Positions 1 through 6,156 of a stretch of 10,207 bases of DNA are shown one piece after another (positions within the stretch are counted from its first letter, which is position 1; each line of letters opens with the position of its first letter). Source of the DNA: AC-52 sp044870295 (lineage in GTDB: Bacteria > Actinomycetota > UBA4738); contig JBIOYQ010000058.1 in NCBI GenBank assembly GCA_044870295.1, positions 1 through 10,207 of the forward strand. The letters run 5' to 3'. Below the pieces are notes generated by a model, which did not search any database, was not told the origin of the DNA, and saw nothing but the letters and a program-made list of their open reading frames with translations. The position numbers were made by a program, and so were the translations under genes.

Positions 1-18
1 AAGGTGGCAGGCGGGCTC

Positions 19-48
19 ACTGTAGAACCGGCCGAGGCGAACTGTCAA
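19..48 (-). promoter_or_regulatory. Near-consensus sigma-70-type promoter firing leftward out of the window
   Basis: Read on the minus strand, a perfect -35 hexamer TTGACA (positions 48-43) is followed by an 18-bp spacer and TACAGT (24-19), which keeps the T, A and final T of an actinobacterial -10. Transcription would start near position 11-12 and run out of the left edge. No start codon lies between the hexamer and the edge, so the transcribed gene lies mostly or wholly outside. In DNA this rich in G and C an exact TTGACA at correct spacing from a -10 is unlikely by chance. Such strong promoters often serve housekeeping or stable-RNA genes, but that is inference. Confidence 0.6.
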
Positions 49-163
49 CCGGCCGTTCAGGTTCGGCCGTCGCGGAGGCCTGATCGAGGGCCGCGAACCC
101 TCCATCGGCAGTCGAGACTTCACGGCCGAGATGGACCTGTCCGGGCGTGTCACACCCTGGCCG

Positions 164-169
164 TATCCT
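164..169 (+). promoter_or_regulatory. -10-like hexamer (TATCCT) just upstream of the NurA start
   Basis: TATCCT fits the TANNNT pattern of actinobacterial -10 elements and ends nine bases before the ATG at 179. That would give an mRNA with almost no leader. No convincing -35 is seen at the expected distance. It resembles the elements before three other genes in this window (TAGGCT, TATGCT, TAGCCT), which is the main reason to take it seriously. Confidence 0.4.
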
Positions 170-178
170 ATCGGCGCG

Positions 179-1165
179 ATGGTGGTGCTTCGGGCCGATC
201 CGTGGAGCGCGGACTACGGCATGGGGTACGAGGCCGTGGCCGACGAGACACCGCTCCCCGCCTCCGATCCCTTCGTCGAGACCACGGAGTGGTCGCAGGC
301 GGTGTCACCTCCTCCCGGCGCCACCGTCCCGGTGTGGTTCGTCGACGGGGTCCGGCGGGTGGAGCTCCGCGTGGTCGCGGACGAACAGGGCCTCCGGGTG
401 CCTGGATTGTTCGGGTCCTTCGCCGTGGGATCCGTGGCGTGTGACGGCGTCGCACGGTTCGACGACCACCGGATCTGCCGGTCGGTCGTCTTGTGTTGCG
501 GTGTCATGCCCGACCGGGCCGAGCTGTCGGTCGGGAAGGCGGCGCTCACGTTCGAGCCCGCCACCGATCCCGGCTCGGATCCCAATCGCCCGCTGGTTCG
601 GCTGCAGGAGCTGATGCGGGCGGAGGAGGAGGCGCTGGCGTCGCGCCTGCTGCTGCGCGGTGCCGACCCGGTCCTGGTGGACGGTCCGCTCCGGCTCGGC
701 AGCGAGCCCGGCCGCGCCCCCATGGTCGGTGTGGTGAAACGGTTCGTCCGGCGCTACCTCGAGCCGCACCACGAGGCGCTCCTCGGTCGCCTGCGGCCAG
801 GTGAGCGCACACCGTTGTTCGGGCTCATGGATCAGGACGCGGAGCTTCGTGGGTACTCGTGGTACACCAGGCTGGTGGACATGGGCCCGCCGTGGCACGA
901 CCACGCGGGCATCGTGCGGTGCGAGGTGCGGGCGGGGGTTCGCCTCGACGGGGCCGTTGCCCTGGCCGACCGGGTGACCACCCTGCTGCCCACCTACGCG
1001 GGCCGGCCCACCGACCCGCGGACCCCGCAGAACCTGGCTCCCGTTGCCGGCCTGGAGACGTGGCTGCGACATCGGATGGGCGATCGAGCCATGATCCGGC
1101 GAGCCCTGCTGGCATGGCTGGCTGACACAGGGATCGAGACCGCCGAGGAGGTGCGAGCGGGATGA
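179..1165 (+). CDS. nurA: NurA-family 5'-3' DNA nuclease (DNA end resection)
   Basis: The encoded protein of about 328 residues resembles the bacterial branch of the NurA family, cytoplasmic nucleases that work with a HerA motor to resect DNA ends. Visible family features are an N-terminal DPWSADYG stretch, FVDGVRR with an acidic residue at D56 followed by E62 (first metal site), VLVDGPL with D168 (second acidic motif), the GVVKRF segment, SWYTRL, and the C-terminal DPRTPQNLAP...LRHRMGD block. The frame is open back to position 26, and an in-frame ATG at 131 would add 16 residues. I prefer 179 because a -10-like hexamer lies at 164-169 and the family similarity begins at about this point; neither ATG has a good Shine-Dalgarno. 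The gene overlaps the herA-like gene by four bases, so the two are surely co-translated. Family assignment is from recalled motifs; activity is inferred. Confidence 0.82.
   Translation: MVVLRADPWSADYGMGYEAVADETPLPASDPFVETTEWSQAVSPPPGATVPVWFVDGVRRVELRVVADEQGLRVPGLFGSFAVGSVACDGVARFDDHRICRSVVLCCGVMPDRAELSVGKAALTFEPATDPGSDPNRPLVRLQELMRAEEEALASRLLLRGADPVLVDGPLRLGSEPGRAPMVGVVKRFVRRYLEPHHEALLGRLRPGERTPLFGLMDQDAELRGYSWYTRLVDMGPPWHDHAGIVRCEVRAGVRLDGAVALADRVTTLLPTYAGRPTDPRTPQNLAPVAGLETWLRHRMGDRAMIRRALLAWLADTGIETAEEVRAG
1145..1151 (+). promoter_or_regulatory. Ribosome binding site for the herA-like gene
   Basis: GAGGAGG lies ten bases before the ATG at 1162, inside the last codons of the nurA-like gene. 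It is the strongest Shine-Dalgarno in the window and contrasts with the leader-poor starts of the first genes of each transcription unit. It supports 1162 as the start and translation coupled through the ATGA overlap. Confidence 0.7.
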
Positions 1166-2865
1166 GCACGGACGTCGAGGAGGTCAGCGAGCCCGTCGGC
1201 ATGGTGCTCGGTACCGAGGACGCCACGCCGCTCACGTTCTGGGTGGCCGTCGCTCCCGGGGCATATCTGCAGCTCGACGACGCCGTGATCGTGGACACCG
1301 AGGTGCCGGGCCGTGGGCCGCTCCGCATCGCCGGCATCGTCCAGGAGGTCCGGGCCCGACACGAGGGCGCCAGCTTCGACACGGACGTGTTCCTGGTGGA
1401 TCGCGGGGTGCTCCCGGTCGACACCGCGGTGGCCGCCCAGGTGGTGGCCACGCGGTTCGAGCCCGAGGTCTTCGTGCCACCCATGCCGGGCCTGGCGGCC
1501 TTCCGGGCTCGGGGCAAGGACCGAGACGAGGCCCTCTTCTTCGATCAGATGGAGCGGCGGTTAGCGGCCGGAACGTCGAGGGATGGCGAACCCGTCTTCC
1601 TGGATCTCGACTTCCTGGACGGCTCGCGCGGAGCCCACGTGAACATCAGCGGGGTCTCGGGCGTGGCCACCAAGACCACCTACGCCATGTTCCTGCTGTA
1701 CGCCCTGTTCCATTCCCCGGTCCTCGGCGCCTACGGCGCGAACACCAAGGCGCTGGTGTTCAACGTCAAGGGTGAGGACCTGATGTGGCTGGATCAGCCG
1801 AACTCCCGGCTCCCCCAGTCGGCCCGCGCCGAGTACGAGCGCCTCGGCCTGCCCGCCGGCCCCTTCGAATCGGTCGGCTTGTGGGCTCCTGTGGCCGAGC
1901 GATCGGGCGGCCAGGCGGTACCGGCGACGGCCGGCCGCAAGGAGGGGGTCCGCGCCTACTACTGGACGGTGCGCGAGTTCGTGCGCGAGCGCTACCTGCG
2001 CTTCCTGTTCGCCGAGGCGGAGGACGAGCGTTCCCAGATCGCCGACCTGGTGGCCCGGGTGGAGATGCATCTTGACCGGGAGTGCCAGGACGACCCCGAC
2101 CACGAAGCCACCGTGCTGTACGGCGGCTATCCCGTGAAGGACTTCGACCGGCTGTGCGAGATCATCCAGGAGAACCTGGACGACGAGCGCTCGCCGTGGC
2201 GAGGCCGTCTGGCCGAGGGCACCGTGGCCGCGTTCCAGCGCCGGCTGGACGCCGGTCGGGTCCGGGTGCGCCACCTGATCTGGGGCCGCGACGCCGAGCG
2301 TCCGGGGCGGCACCGCATCGATTGGGAGTCCTCGCAGGTGAGCGTCATCGACATCCACGGCCTGCACGACCGGGCCAAGCGGTTCGTCACCGGCGTGGTG
2401 ATCAAGCGGCTGTTCGAGGAGAAGGAGCGCCGCGGAGCGCGCCTGCCGCTGACGTTCCTGGTCCTGGACGAGCTGAACCGCTACGCGCCGCGCGAAGGGT
2501 GGAGTCCCATCAAGGAGGTCCTGCTGGACGTGGCCGAGCGAGGCCGATCGCTCGGCATGATCCTGATCGGGGCGGAGCAGACGGCGTCGGAGGTGGAGCG
2601 ACGGATCATCGCCAACGCGGCGTTCCGGGTGGTCGGGCGGCTCGACACGGCCGAGGCCCAGCGCAGCGAGTACGGGTTCCTGCCGGCCGTGACTCGAGCC
2701 CGGGCCTCCATCCTGAAGCCGGGATCGATGATCCTCCAGCAGCCCCATATCCCCATCCCGATCCAGGTGCGGTTCCCGTTCCCCTCGTGGGCCACTCGGG
2801 CCGAGGAGGCCGGAGAGTCAGCCTCAGGTGGGGCTGATCCATTCGACCGCTTCGACCAGCCCTGA
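1162..2865 (+). CDS. herA: HerA-family hexameric DNA translocase ATPase, partner of NurA
   Basis: This 567-residue protein has the architecture of HerA, a hexameric FtsK/HerA-class motor that pumps DNA and stimulates NurA. Residues about 10-110 resemble the HAS-barrel (VGMVLGTEDATPLTFWV, then YLQLDD). The ATPase core follows from about residue 150. The P-loop is atypical: GVSGVATKTT (164-173, lysine K171) instead of GxxGxGK[ST]. Walker B is intact as LVLDEL (D436, E437), followed by the sensor/arginine-finger region RRIIANAAFRVVGRLDTAEA and a C-terminal block ending in IPIQVRFPFPSWA, typical of HerA C-termini. Start ATG 1162 overlaps the TGA of the nurA-like gene and has a strong Shine-Dalgarno. 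Adjacent NurA and HerA genes are the usual arrangement. The relaxed P-loop could be lineage-specific or could alter ATP use; I recall similar versions in actinobacterial relatives but cannot verify this here. Confidence 0.85.
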   Translation: MSTDVEEVSEPVGMVLGTEDATPLTFWVAVAPGAYLQLDDAVIVDTEVPGRGPLRIAGIVQEVRARHEGASFDTDVFLVDRGVLPVDTAVAAQVVATRFEPEVFVPPMPGLAAFRARGKDRDEALFFDQMERRLAAGTSRDGEPVFLDLDFLDGSRGAHVNISGVSGVATKTTYAMFLLYALFHSPVLGAYGANTKALVFNVKGEDLMWLDQPNSRLPQSARAEYERLGLPAGPFESVGLWAPVAERSGGQAVPATAGRKEGVRAYYWTVREFVRERYLRFLFAEAEDERSQIADLVARVEMHLDRECQDDPDHEATVLYGGYPVKDFDRLCEIIQENLDDERSPWRGRLAEGTVAAFQRRLDAGRVRVRHLIWGRDAERPGRHRIDWESSQVSVIDIHGLHDRAKRFVTGVVIKRLFEEKERRGARLPLTFLVLDELNRYAPREGWSPIKEVLLDVAERGRSLGMILIGAEQTASEVERRIIANAAFRVVGRLDTAEAQRSEYGFLPAVTRARASILKPGSMILQQPHIPIPIQVRFPFPSWATRAEEAGESASGGADPFDRFDQP

Positions 2866-2892
2866 GGAGCGTCGCGCGGCATCCGCGGACGC

Positions 2893-2898
2893 TAGGCT
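2893..2898 (+). promoter_or_regulatory. -10-like hexamer (TAGGCT) before the kinase/phospho-lyase gene
   Basis: TAGGCT lies in the short gap after the herA-like stop and just ahead of in-frame GTG codons at 2903 and 2909. A start of transcription about seven bases downstream (near 2905) would leave a leader of a few bases before GTG 2909. This suggests the fusion gene has its own promoter and is not only read through from nurA-herA. No clear -35 is visible. Confidence 0.45.
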
Positions 2899-2908
2899 GG
2901 CCGTGGGC

Positions 2909-5242
2909 GTGGCCACCAGGACCCTCGATCCGTTGCAGTCCCCTCCCCCGGTGTTCGACCCGGCCGAGGTGGCGCGGATCGCGGACAGGGTGTTCGGACG
3001 GCCCGGCTCGCTGTCGCCCCTGGCCAGCGAGCGTGACCTGAACTTCCGACTGGACGGCGATGATGGCCGATCCTTCCTCCTGAAGGTCCAGAACCCGGCC
3101 GACGACGTGTCCGTCGTCGAGTTCCAGACGGAGGCGATCCTGCACGTCGAGCGGCGGGACCACGACCTGCCCGTCATGCGGCTGGTGCCCACCGCCGGCG
3201 GCGACCACTGGGCGGCGGTGCCGGGAGACGACGGGCGTATCTCTCTGGTCCGGCTGTTCACGTTCCTGGACGGCCACAACCCGGAGACGGAGGAGCTGGA
3301 CGAACAGGCCCTTCGAGCCTGGGGCGTCACCGTGGCCAGGCTGGGACGGGCGCTGCGGGGGTTCTTCCACCCGGCGGCGAACTACCCCATCCTGTGGGAC
3401 GTTCGGCGAGCGCCGATCCTTCGTCCGATGCTGGCGCACGTGGCGGATCCAGCCCAGCGGGCGCTGGTCGAAGGGGTCTTCGATCGCTTCGAGGCCACCG
3501 TCGCCCCGGTTCTGCCGGGACTCAGGGCCCAGGTCGTGCACAACGACATGAGCCTGGACAACGTGCTGGTGGACGACCTCGGCCGGATCACGGGGATCAC
3601 GGACTTCGGCGACATGACGCACACGTCGCTGGTGTGCGACCTGGCCGTGACGCTGTCCGACGTCCTGGACGGCCGGCCGGACGCCCTGGAGGTGGCCGGC
3701 GCCATGATCGACGGCTACCAGTCCGTGACGCCGCTCGAGGATGGCGAGGCCGAGGTGCTGGGAGCGCTGGTGGCGACTCGGTCCGCCGTCGCCATCGTGA
3801 TCTCGGCGTGGAGGCTGGACCTCTATCCCGAGAACTCGGCGTACGTGTCGACGTTCGGCGTCGGTGCGTCCCGTCTGCTCCAGCTCTTCGATAGGGAAGG
3901 ATGGGACTCGGTGGCCCGCCGGTTCCGGGACGCCTGCCGGCGCCACGCACTCCCCTACCGGCCGGCTCTGACCGATGACCTAGTGGTCCGGCGGCAGCGC
4001 TCGCTGGGGACGGCGCCGCTGTCCTACGCGCGGCCGGTTCATCTCGTTCGCGGCGAGGGCGTCTGGATGTTCGATCCCGACGGCCGGCGCTACCTAGACG
4101 TGTACAACAACGTGCCGGTGGTGGGTCATGGGCACCCGCGCGTGGTCGAAGCCGTGGCCGCGCAGAGCCGGCTGCTGAACACGAACACCCGATATCAGCA
4201 CGAGGCCGAGGTCGAGCTGGCCGAGCGGCTGCTGGCTTCCATGCCGCCCGGGGCGGGATTCGACCGCGTGTTGTTCGTCAACTCCGGGAGCGAGGCCAAC
4301 GACGTCGCGTGGCGGATCGCACGCTGGGCCACCGGGCGCCGGGGCGCCATCGTGTCGTCCTTCGCCTATCACGGCATCACGGAGGCCACGACGGACCTGT
4401 CCCCCGAGGAGTGGCCGCCCGGGAACGCACCGGAATACGTGGCCCGGGTGCCGGCGCCGGACGGATACCGCGGCCCCCACCGGCGCGAACGGTCCGGCTG
4501 GACGGAGGCGTCGGCCGCCGAGGTGGCTTCGGCCGCCGCCCGATTGGAGGAGGGAGGGACACCGCTCGCGGCGCTCTTCATGGACTCGCTGTTCACGAGC
4601 GACGGCGTTCTCTGCCCGCCCGGGGCCTACCTTCTGGAGGCCGCCAGGGCAGCACACGACGCGGGCGGGCTGGTGGTCGCCGACGAGGTGCAGGCCGGGC
4701 ACGGCCGCTCCGGGGACGATCTCTGGAGCTTCCGGGCCTCTGGCATGGACCCGGACTTCGTCACCACCGGCAAGCCCATGGGGAACGGCTTCCCGGTGGC
4801 CGCCGTGATCACGCGGTCGGACCTGGTCGACGGGTTCGCCAGGGCCACCGGGTTCTTCAGCACGTTCGGTGGGAATCCCGTGGCGTGCGCGGCGGCCCTG
4901 GCGGTGCTCGACGTCATCGACCAGCAAGGTCTGGTGGCGCACGCCGCCGACCTGGGCGCCTATCTGATGAGAGGCCTGCAGGAGCTCGCGGCGCGGCGTC
5001 AGGTGATCGGGGACGTCCGAGGCCGGGGCCTGATGCTCGGGGTCGAGCTGGTCACCGACCGGAATTCCAGGGAGCCCGCGCCCCAGGCAGCCCGGGTCAC
5101 CGTCGACGGGCTGCGCGAACGGGGAGTCCTCATCGGGGTCACCGGCCCGGACGAGAACGTCTTGAAGCTCAGGCCGCCCCTGGTGTTCGAGCGCGAGCCC
5201 GCGGACCAGCTGCTGGAGGCGCTGGACCAGGCCTTGCCCTGA
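2909..5242 (+). CDS. Fused APH-type kinase and class III PLP phospho-lyase/aminotransferase
   Basis: This is a two-domain protein of about 777 residues. Residues about 15-345 form an aminoglycoside-phosphotransferase/choline-kinase fold: catalytic loop HNDMSLDN (H211, base D213, N218) and the metal-binding ITDFGD (D232). Residues about 365-777 are a class III PLP enzyme: LLNTNTRYQHE, NSGSEAND (458-465), AYHG, VVADEVQ (D592) and the Schiff-base lysine in TTGKPMGNG (K622). The LNTNTRY and GKPMGNG signatures match ethanolamine-phosphate and phosphohydroxylysine phospho-lyases better than ordinary transaminases. The likely sequence is kinase phosphorylation of an amino alcohol, then PLP-dependent elimination of phosphate and ammonia; the substrate is unknown. 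Many bacterial fusions of this type also carry an M23 peptidase-like domain in the middle, which is absent here. The open frame reaches a GTG at 2828 overlapping the herA-like gene; GTG 2909 (or 2903) is preferred because of the -10-like hexamer at 2893 and because the upstream residues look non-domain. Confidence 0.85.
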   Translation: MATRTLDPLQSPPPVFDPAEVARIADRVFGRPGSLSPLASERDLNFRLDGDDGRSFLLKVQNPADDVSVVEFQTEAILHVERRDHDLPVMRLVPTAGGDHWAAVPGDDGRISLVRLFTFLDGHNPETEELDEQALRAWGVTVARLGRALRGFFHPAANYPILWDVRRAPILRPMLAHVADPAQRALVEGVFDRFEATVAPVLPGLRAQVVHNDMSLDNVLVDDLGRITGITDFGDMTHTSLVCDLAVTLSDVLDGRPDALEVAGAMIDGYQSVTPLEDGEAEVLGALVATRSAVAIVISAWRLDLYPENSAYVSTFGVGASRLLQLFDREGWDSVARRFRDACRRHALPYRPALTDDLVVRRQRSLGTAPLSYARPVHLVRGEGVWMFDPDGRRYLDVYNNVPVVGHGHPRVVEAVAAQSRLLNTNTRYQHEAEVELAERLLASMPPGAGFDRVLFVNSGSEANDVAWRIARWATGRRGAIVSSFAYHGITEATTDLSPEEWPPGNAPEYVARVPAPDGYRGPHRRERSGWTEASAAEVASAAARLEEGGTPLAALFMDSLFTSDGVLCPPGAYLLEAARAAHDAGGLVVADEVQAGHGRSGDDLWSFRASGMDPDFVTTGKPMGNGFPVAAVITRSDLVDGFARATGFFSTFGGNPVACAAALAVLDVIDQQGLVAHAADLGAYLMRGLQELAARRQVIGDVRGRGLMLGVELVTDRNSREPAPQAARVTVDGLRERGVLIGVTGPDENVLKLRPPLVFEREPADQLLEALDQALP

Positions 5243-5259
5243 GGAGCAACCCGGCGGAC

Positions 5260-6033
5260 CTACCGGGGGCGGCCCCAGGTGATCTTGGCGTTCTCCCGCC
5301 ACGCATCTATGACGGAGCGGTCTCCCGTCACGTCCAGCCCGTCCTCGGTCACGCGGTTCCAGAGGAGCAGGAAGAGGTCCGAGGCGTCTCCGCGCACCCG
5401 ACAATCGGCTTCCGGCTGGTCGCCATCTCCGACGATCCGTTCCGACCGTGTGCCGAGAGTGACGAACCATGCCGTTCCCGTGTCGGTGGCATCCACCCGC
5501 AACGTGGGCGGCCGCTCATCCTGGTCCGGGGCGCCATCGCTACCGAAGAACCCCAGGAGCAGCTCGTCGATGCCGTCCACGGCGAGCTCCGGGTCGAACG
5601 ACGTGATGGCCTCCGGCCCGCCGGGGCTCTCGGCGTCCGCGCGATGCACGCCGATCTCGTGGGCCTGCCTCCGAGCCCAGAACGCCAGCGGCGACGGGGC
5701 CGGCAAGAAGGTCCAGCACTGCAGGTCAGGCCGGGCGGCCTGCAACGCGTCCAGCAGGACCGCGTGTCCGTCGTGGAACCACTCCAGCAGATCCCCGTCG
5801 TCGGGCAAGGGACCGGCGATGGAAGGCAGCTCGTCGCGACCGACGGGCAGCATGCGCCCGTCCCCTACGAAGGTCCTCGCCCACCGGTGGACGTCTCCCA
5901 TGTGGCGCAGCAGGTCGCGTAGGCACCACTCCGGCGTGGTGGGGATGGCCATGTCCAGGTCGCTCGCCTCCGCGACGGCGGCCAAGCGCTCTCCTTCCCT
6001 CCGGAAGGCGTCGAGGTGTTGGGCGATCTCCAC
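5260..6033 (-). CDS. Maleylpyruvate isomerase family, mycothiol-dependent-type DinB-fold protein
   Basis: This 257-residue protein belongs to the DinB/MDMPI four-helix-bundle group, metal-dependent cytoplasmic proteins, some of which use mycothiol as a thiol cofactor. The metal-ligand set is visible: H44 in LLRHMGDVHRW, and H125/E126 with H130 in AHEIGVHRADAE. The N-terminal TTPEWCLRDLL resembles the usual P-x-W-x-(V/L)-x-DL motif. A C-terminal region (about 160-257, ending GDRSVIDAW) fits the small MDMPI C-terminal domain. Most members are not true maleylpyruvate isomerases, so the reaction is unknown; thiol-dependent detoxification is only a guess. The open frame reaches 6090, but GTG 6033 is preferred because TATGCT lies exactly six bases upstream on this strand. 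The gene converges with the kinase/lyase gene and diverges from sbcD. Confidence 0.8.
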   Translation of the reverse strand: MEIAQHLDAFRREGERLAAVAEASDLDMAIPTTPEWCLRDLLRHMGDVHRWARTFVGDGRMLPVGRDELPSIAGPLPDDGDLLEWFHDGHAVLLDALQAARPDLQCWTFLPAPSPLAFWARRQAHEIGVHRADAESPGGPEAITSFDPELAVDGIDELLLGFFGSDGAPDQDERPPTLRVDATDTGTAWFVTLGTRSERIVGDGDQPEADCRVRGDASDLFLLLWNRVTEDGLDVTGDRSVIDAWRENAKITWGRPR

Positions 6034-6039
6034 GGCGGG

Positions 6040-6045
6040 AGCATA
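6040..6045 (-). promoter_or_regulatory. -10-like hexamer (TATGCT) for the MDMPI-type gene, leaderless-type
   Basis: On the minus strand TATGCT is followed by six bases and then GTG at 6033. Initiation at the usual distance would fall on the start codon itself, making a leaderless mRNA. There is no Shine-Dalgarno before this GTG. The expected -35 position (about 6063-6068) carries no TTGACA on this strand but lies inside the inverted repeat at 6055-6075. Confidence 0.5.
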
Positions 6046-6054
6046 GCTCCGGCT

Positions 6055-6075
6055 CCCACGGCCTTGACTCGTGGG
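6055..6075. promoter_or_regulatory. Perfect 6-bp inverted repeat in the divergent intergenic region
   Basis: CCCACG (6055-6060) and CGTGGG (6070-6075) form perfect inverted arms around a 9-base spacer. The element covers the place where the -35 of the leftward MDMPI-type promoter should be, so it could be an operator. A 6-bp repeat with free spacing is not rare in G/C-rich DNA, so chance is a serious alternative. Confidence 0.25.
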
Positions 6076-6120
6076 CGTCCAGGTGGGCAAGGTATGGGAC
6101 CATCGGGTGAGTTACATGCG

Positions 6121-6136
6121 TGTGATTCTTGTCACT
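6121..6136. promoter_or_regulatory. CRP/GlxR-like palindrome upstream of sbcD
   Basis: TGTGA-N6-TCACT matches nine of the ten defined bases of the CRP-family consensus TGTGA-N6-TCACA, which is also used by the actinobacterial proteins Rv3676 (CRP) and GlxR. Its centre lies about 28 bases before the predicted sbcD transcription start, a position that would more likely hinder than help polymerase. It is about 95 bases from the predicted start of the divergent gene. The match is visible in sequence; binding is inferred. Confidence 0.4.
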
Positions 6137-6144
6137 CTGGCGGG

Positions 6145-6150
6145 TAGCCT
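6145..6150 (+). promoter_or_regulatory. -10-like hexamer (TAGCCT) for sbcD, leaderless-type
   Basis: TAGCCT ends six bases before the ATG at 6157, so initiation at the normal distance would fall on the A of the start codon. No Shine-Dalgarno precedes this ATG, and the first residues already form the phosphoesterase motif, so the start is well fixed. The spacing equals that of TATGCT before the divergent gene. No good -35 is seen at 16-19 bp; a TTGTCA at 6129-6134 is too close. Confidence 0.55.
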
Positions 6151-6156
6151 GTCGCC

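Noticed and set aside
4..444. A 146-codon plus-strand open frame at the left edge
   Set aside because: Most of it overlaps the nurA-like gene in another frame, and the translation is Arg-rich and featureless. The leftward promoter at 19-48 also suggests this stretch is intergenic.
2606..3946. A 446-codon minus-strand open frame opposite herA and the kinase domain
   Set aside because: It lies opposite conserved coding sequence and has no domain signature, typical of a composition-driven shadow.
5243..5259. Possible terminator between the convergent kinase/lyase and MDMPI-type genes
   Set aside because: The gap is only 17 bp and holds no hairpin followed by a T-run; nothing supports a terminator call.
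4309..5922. A 537-codon plus-strand open frame spanning the end of the kinase/lyase gene and the minus-strand MDMPI-type gene
   Set aside because: It is out of frame with two genes that show clear catalytic motifs, and its product is Arg/Gly/Pro-rich and featureless.
6064..6069. TTGACT on the plus strand as a -35 for a rightward promoter
   Set aside because: No TANNNT hexamer lies 16-19 bases downstream; TATGGG begins after only 13 bases, and the sbcD -10 is about 75 bases away.
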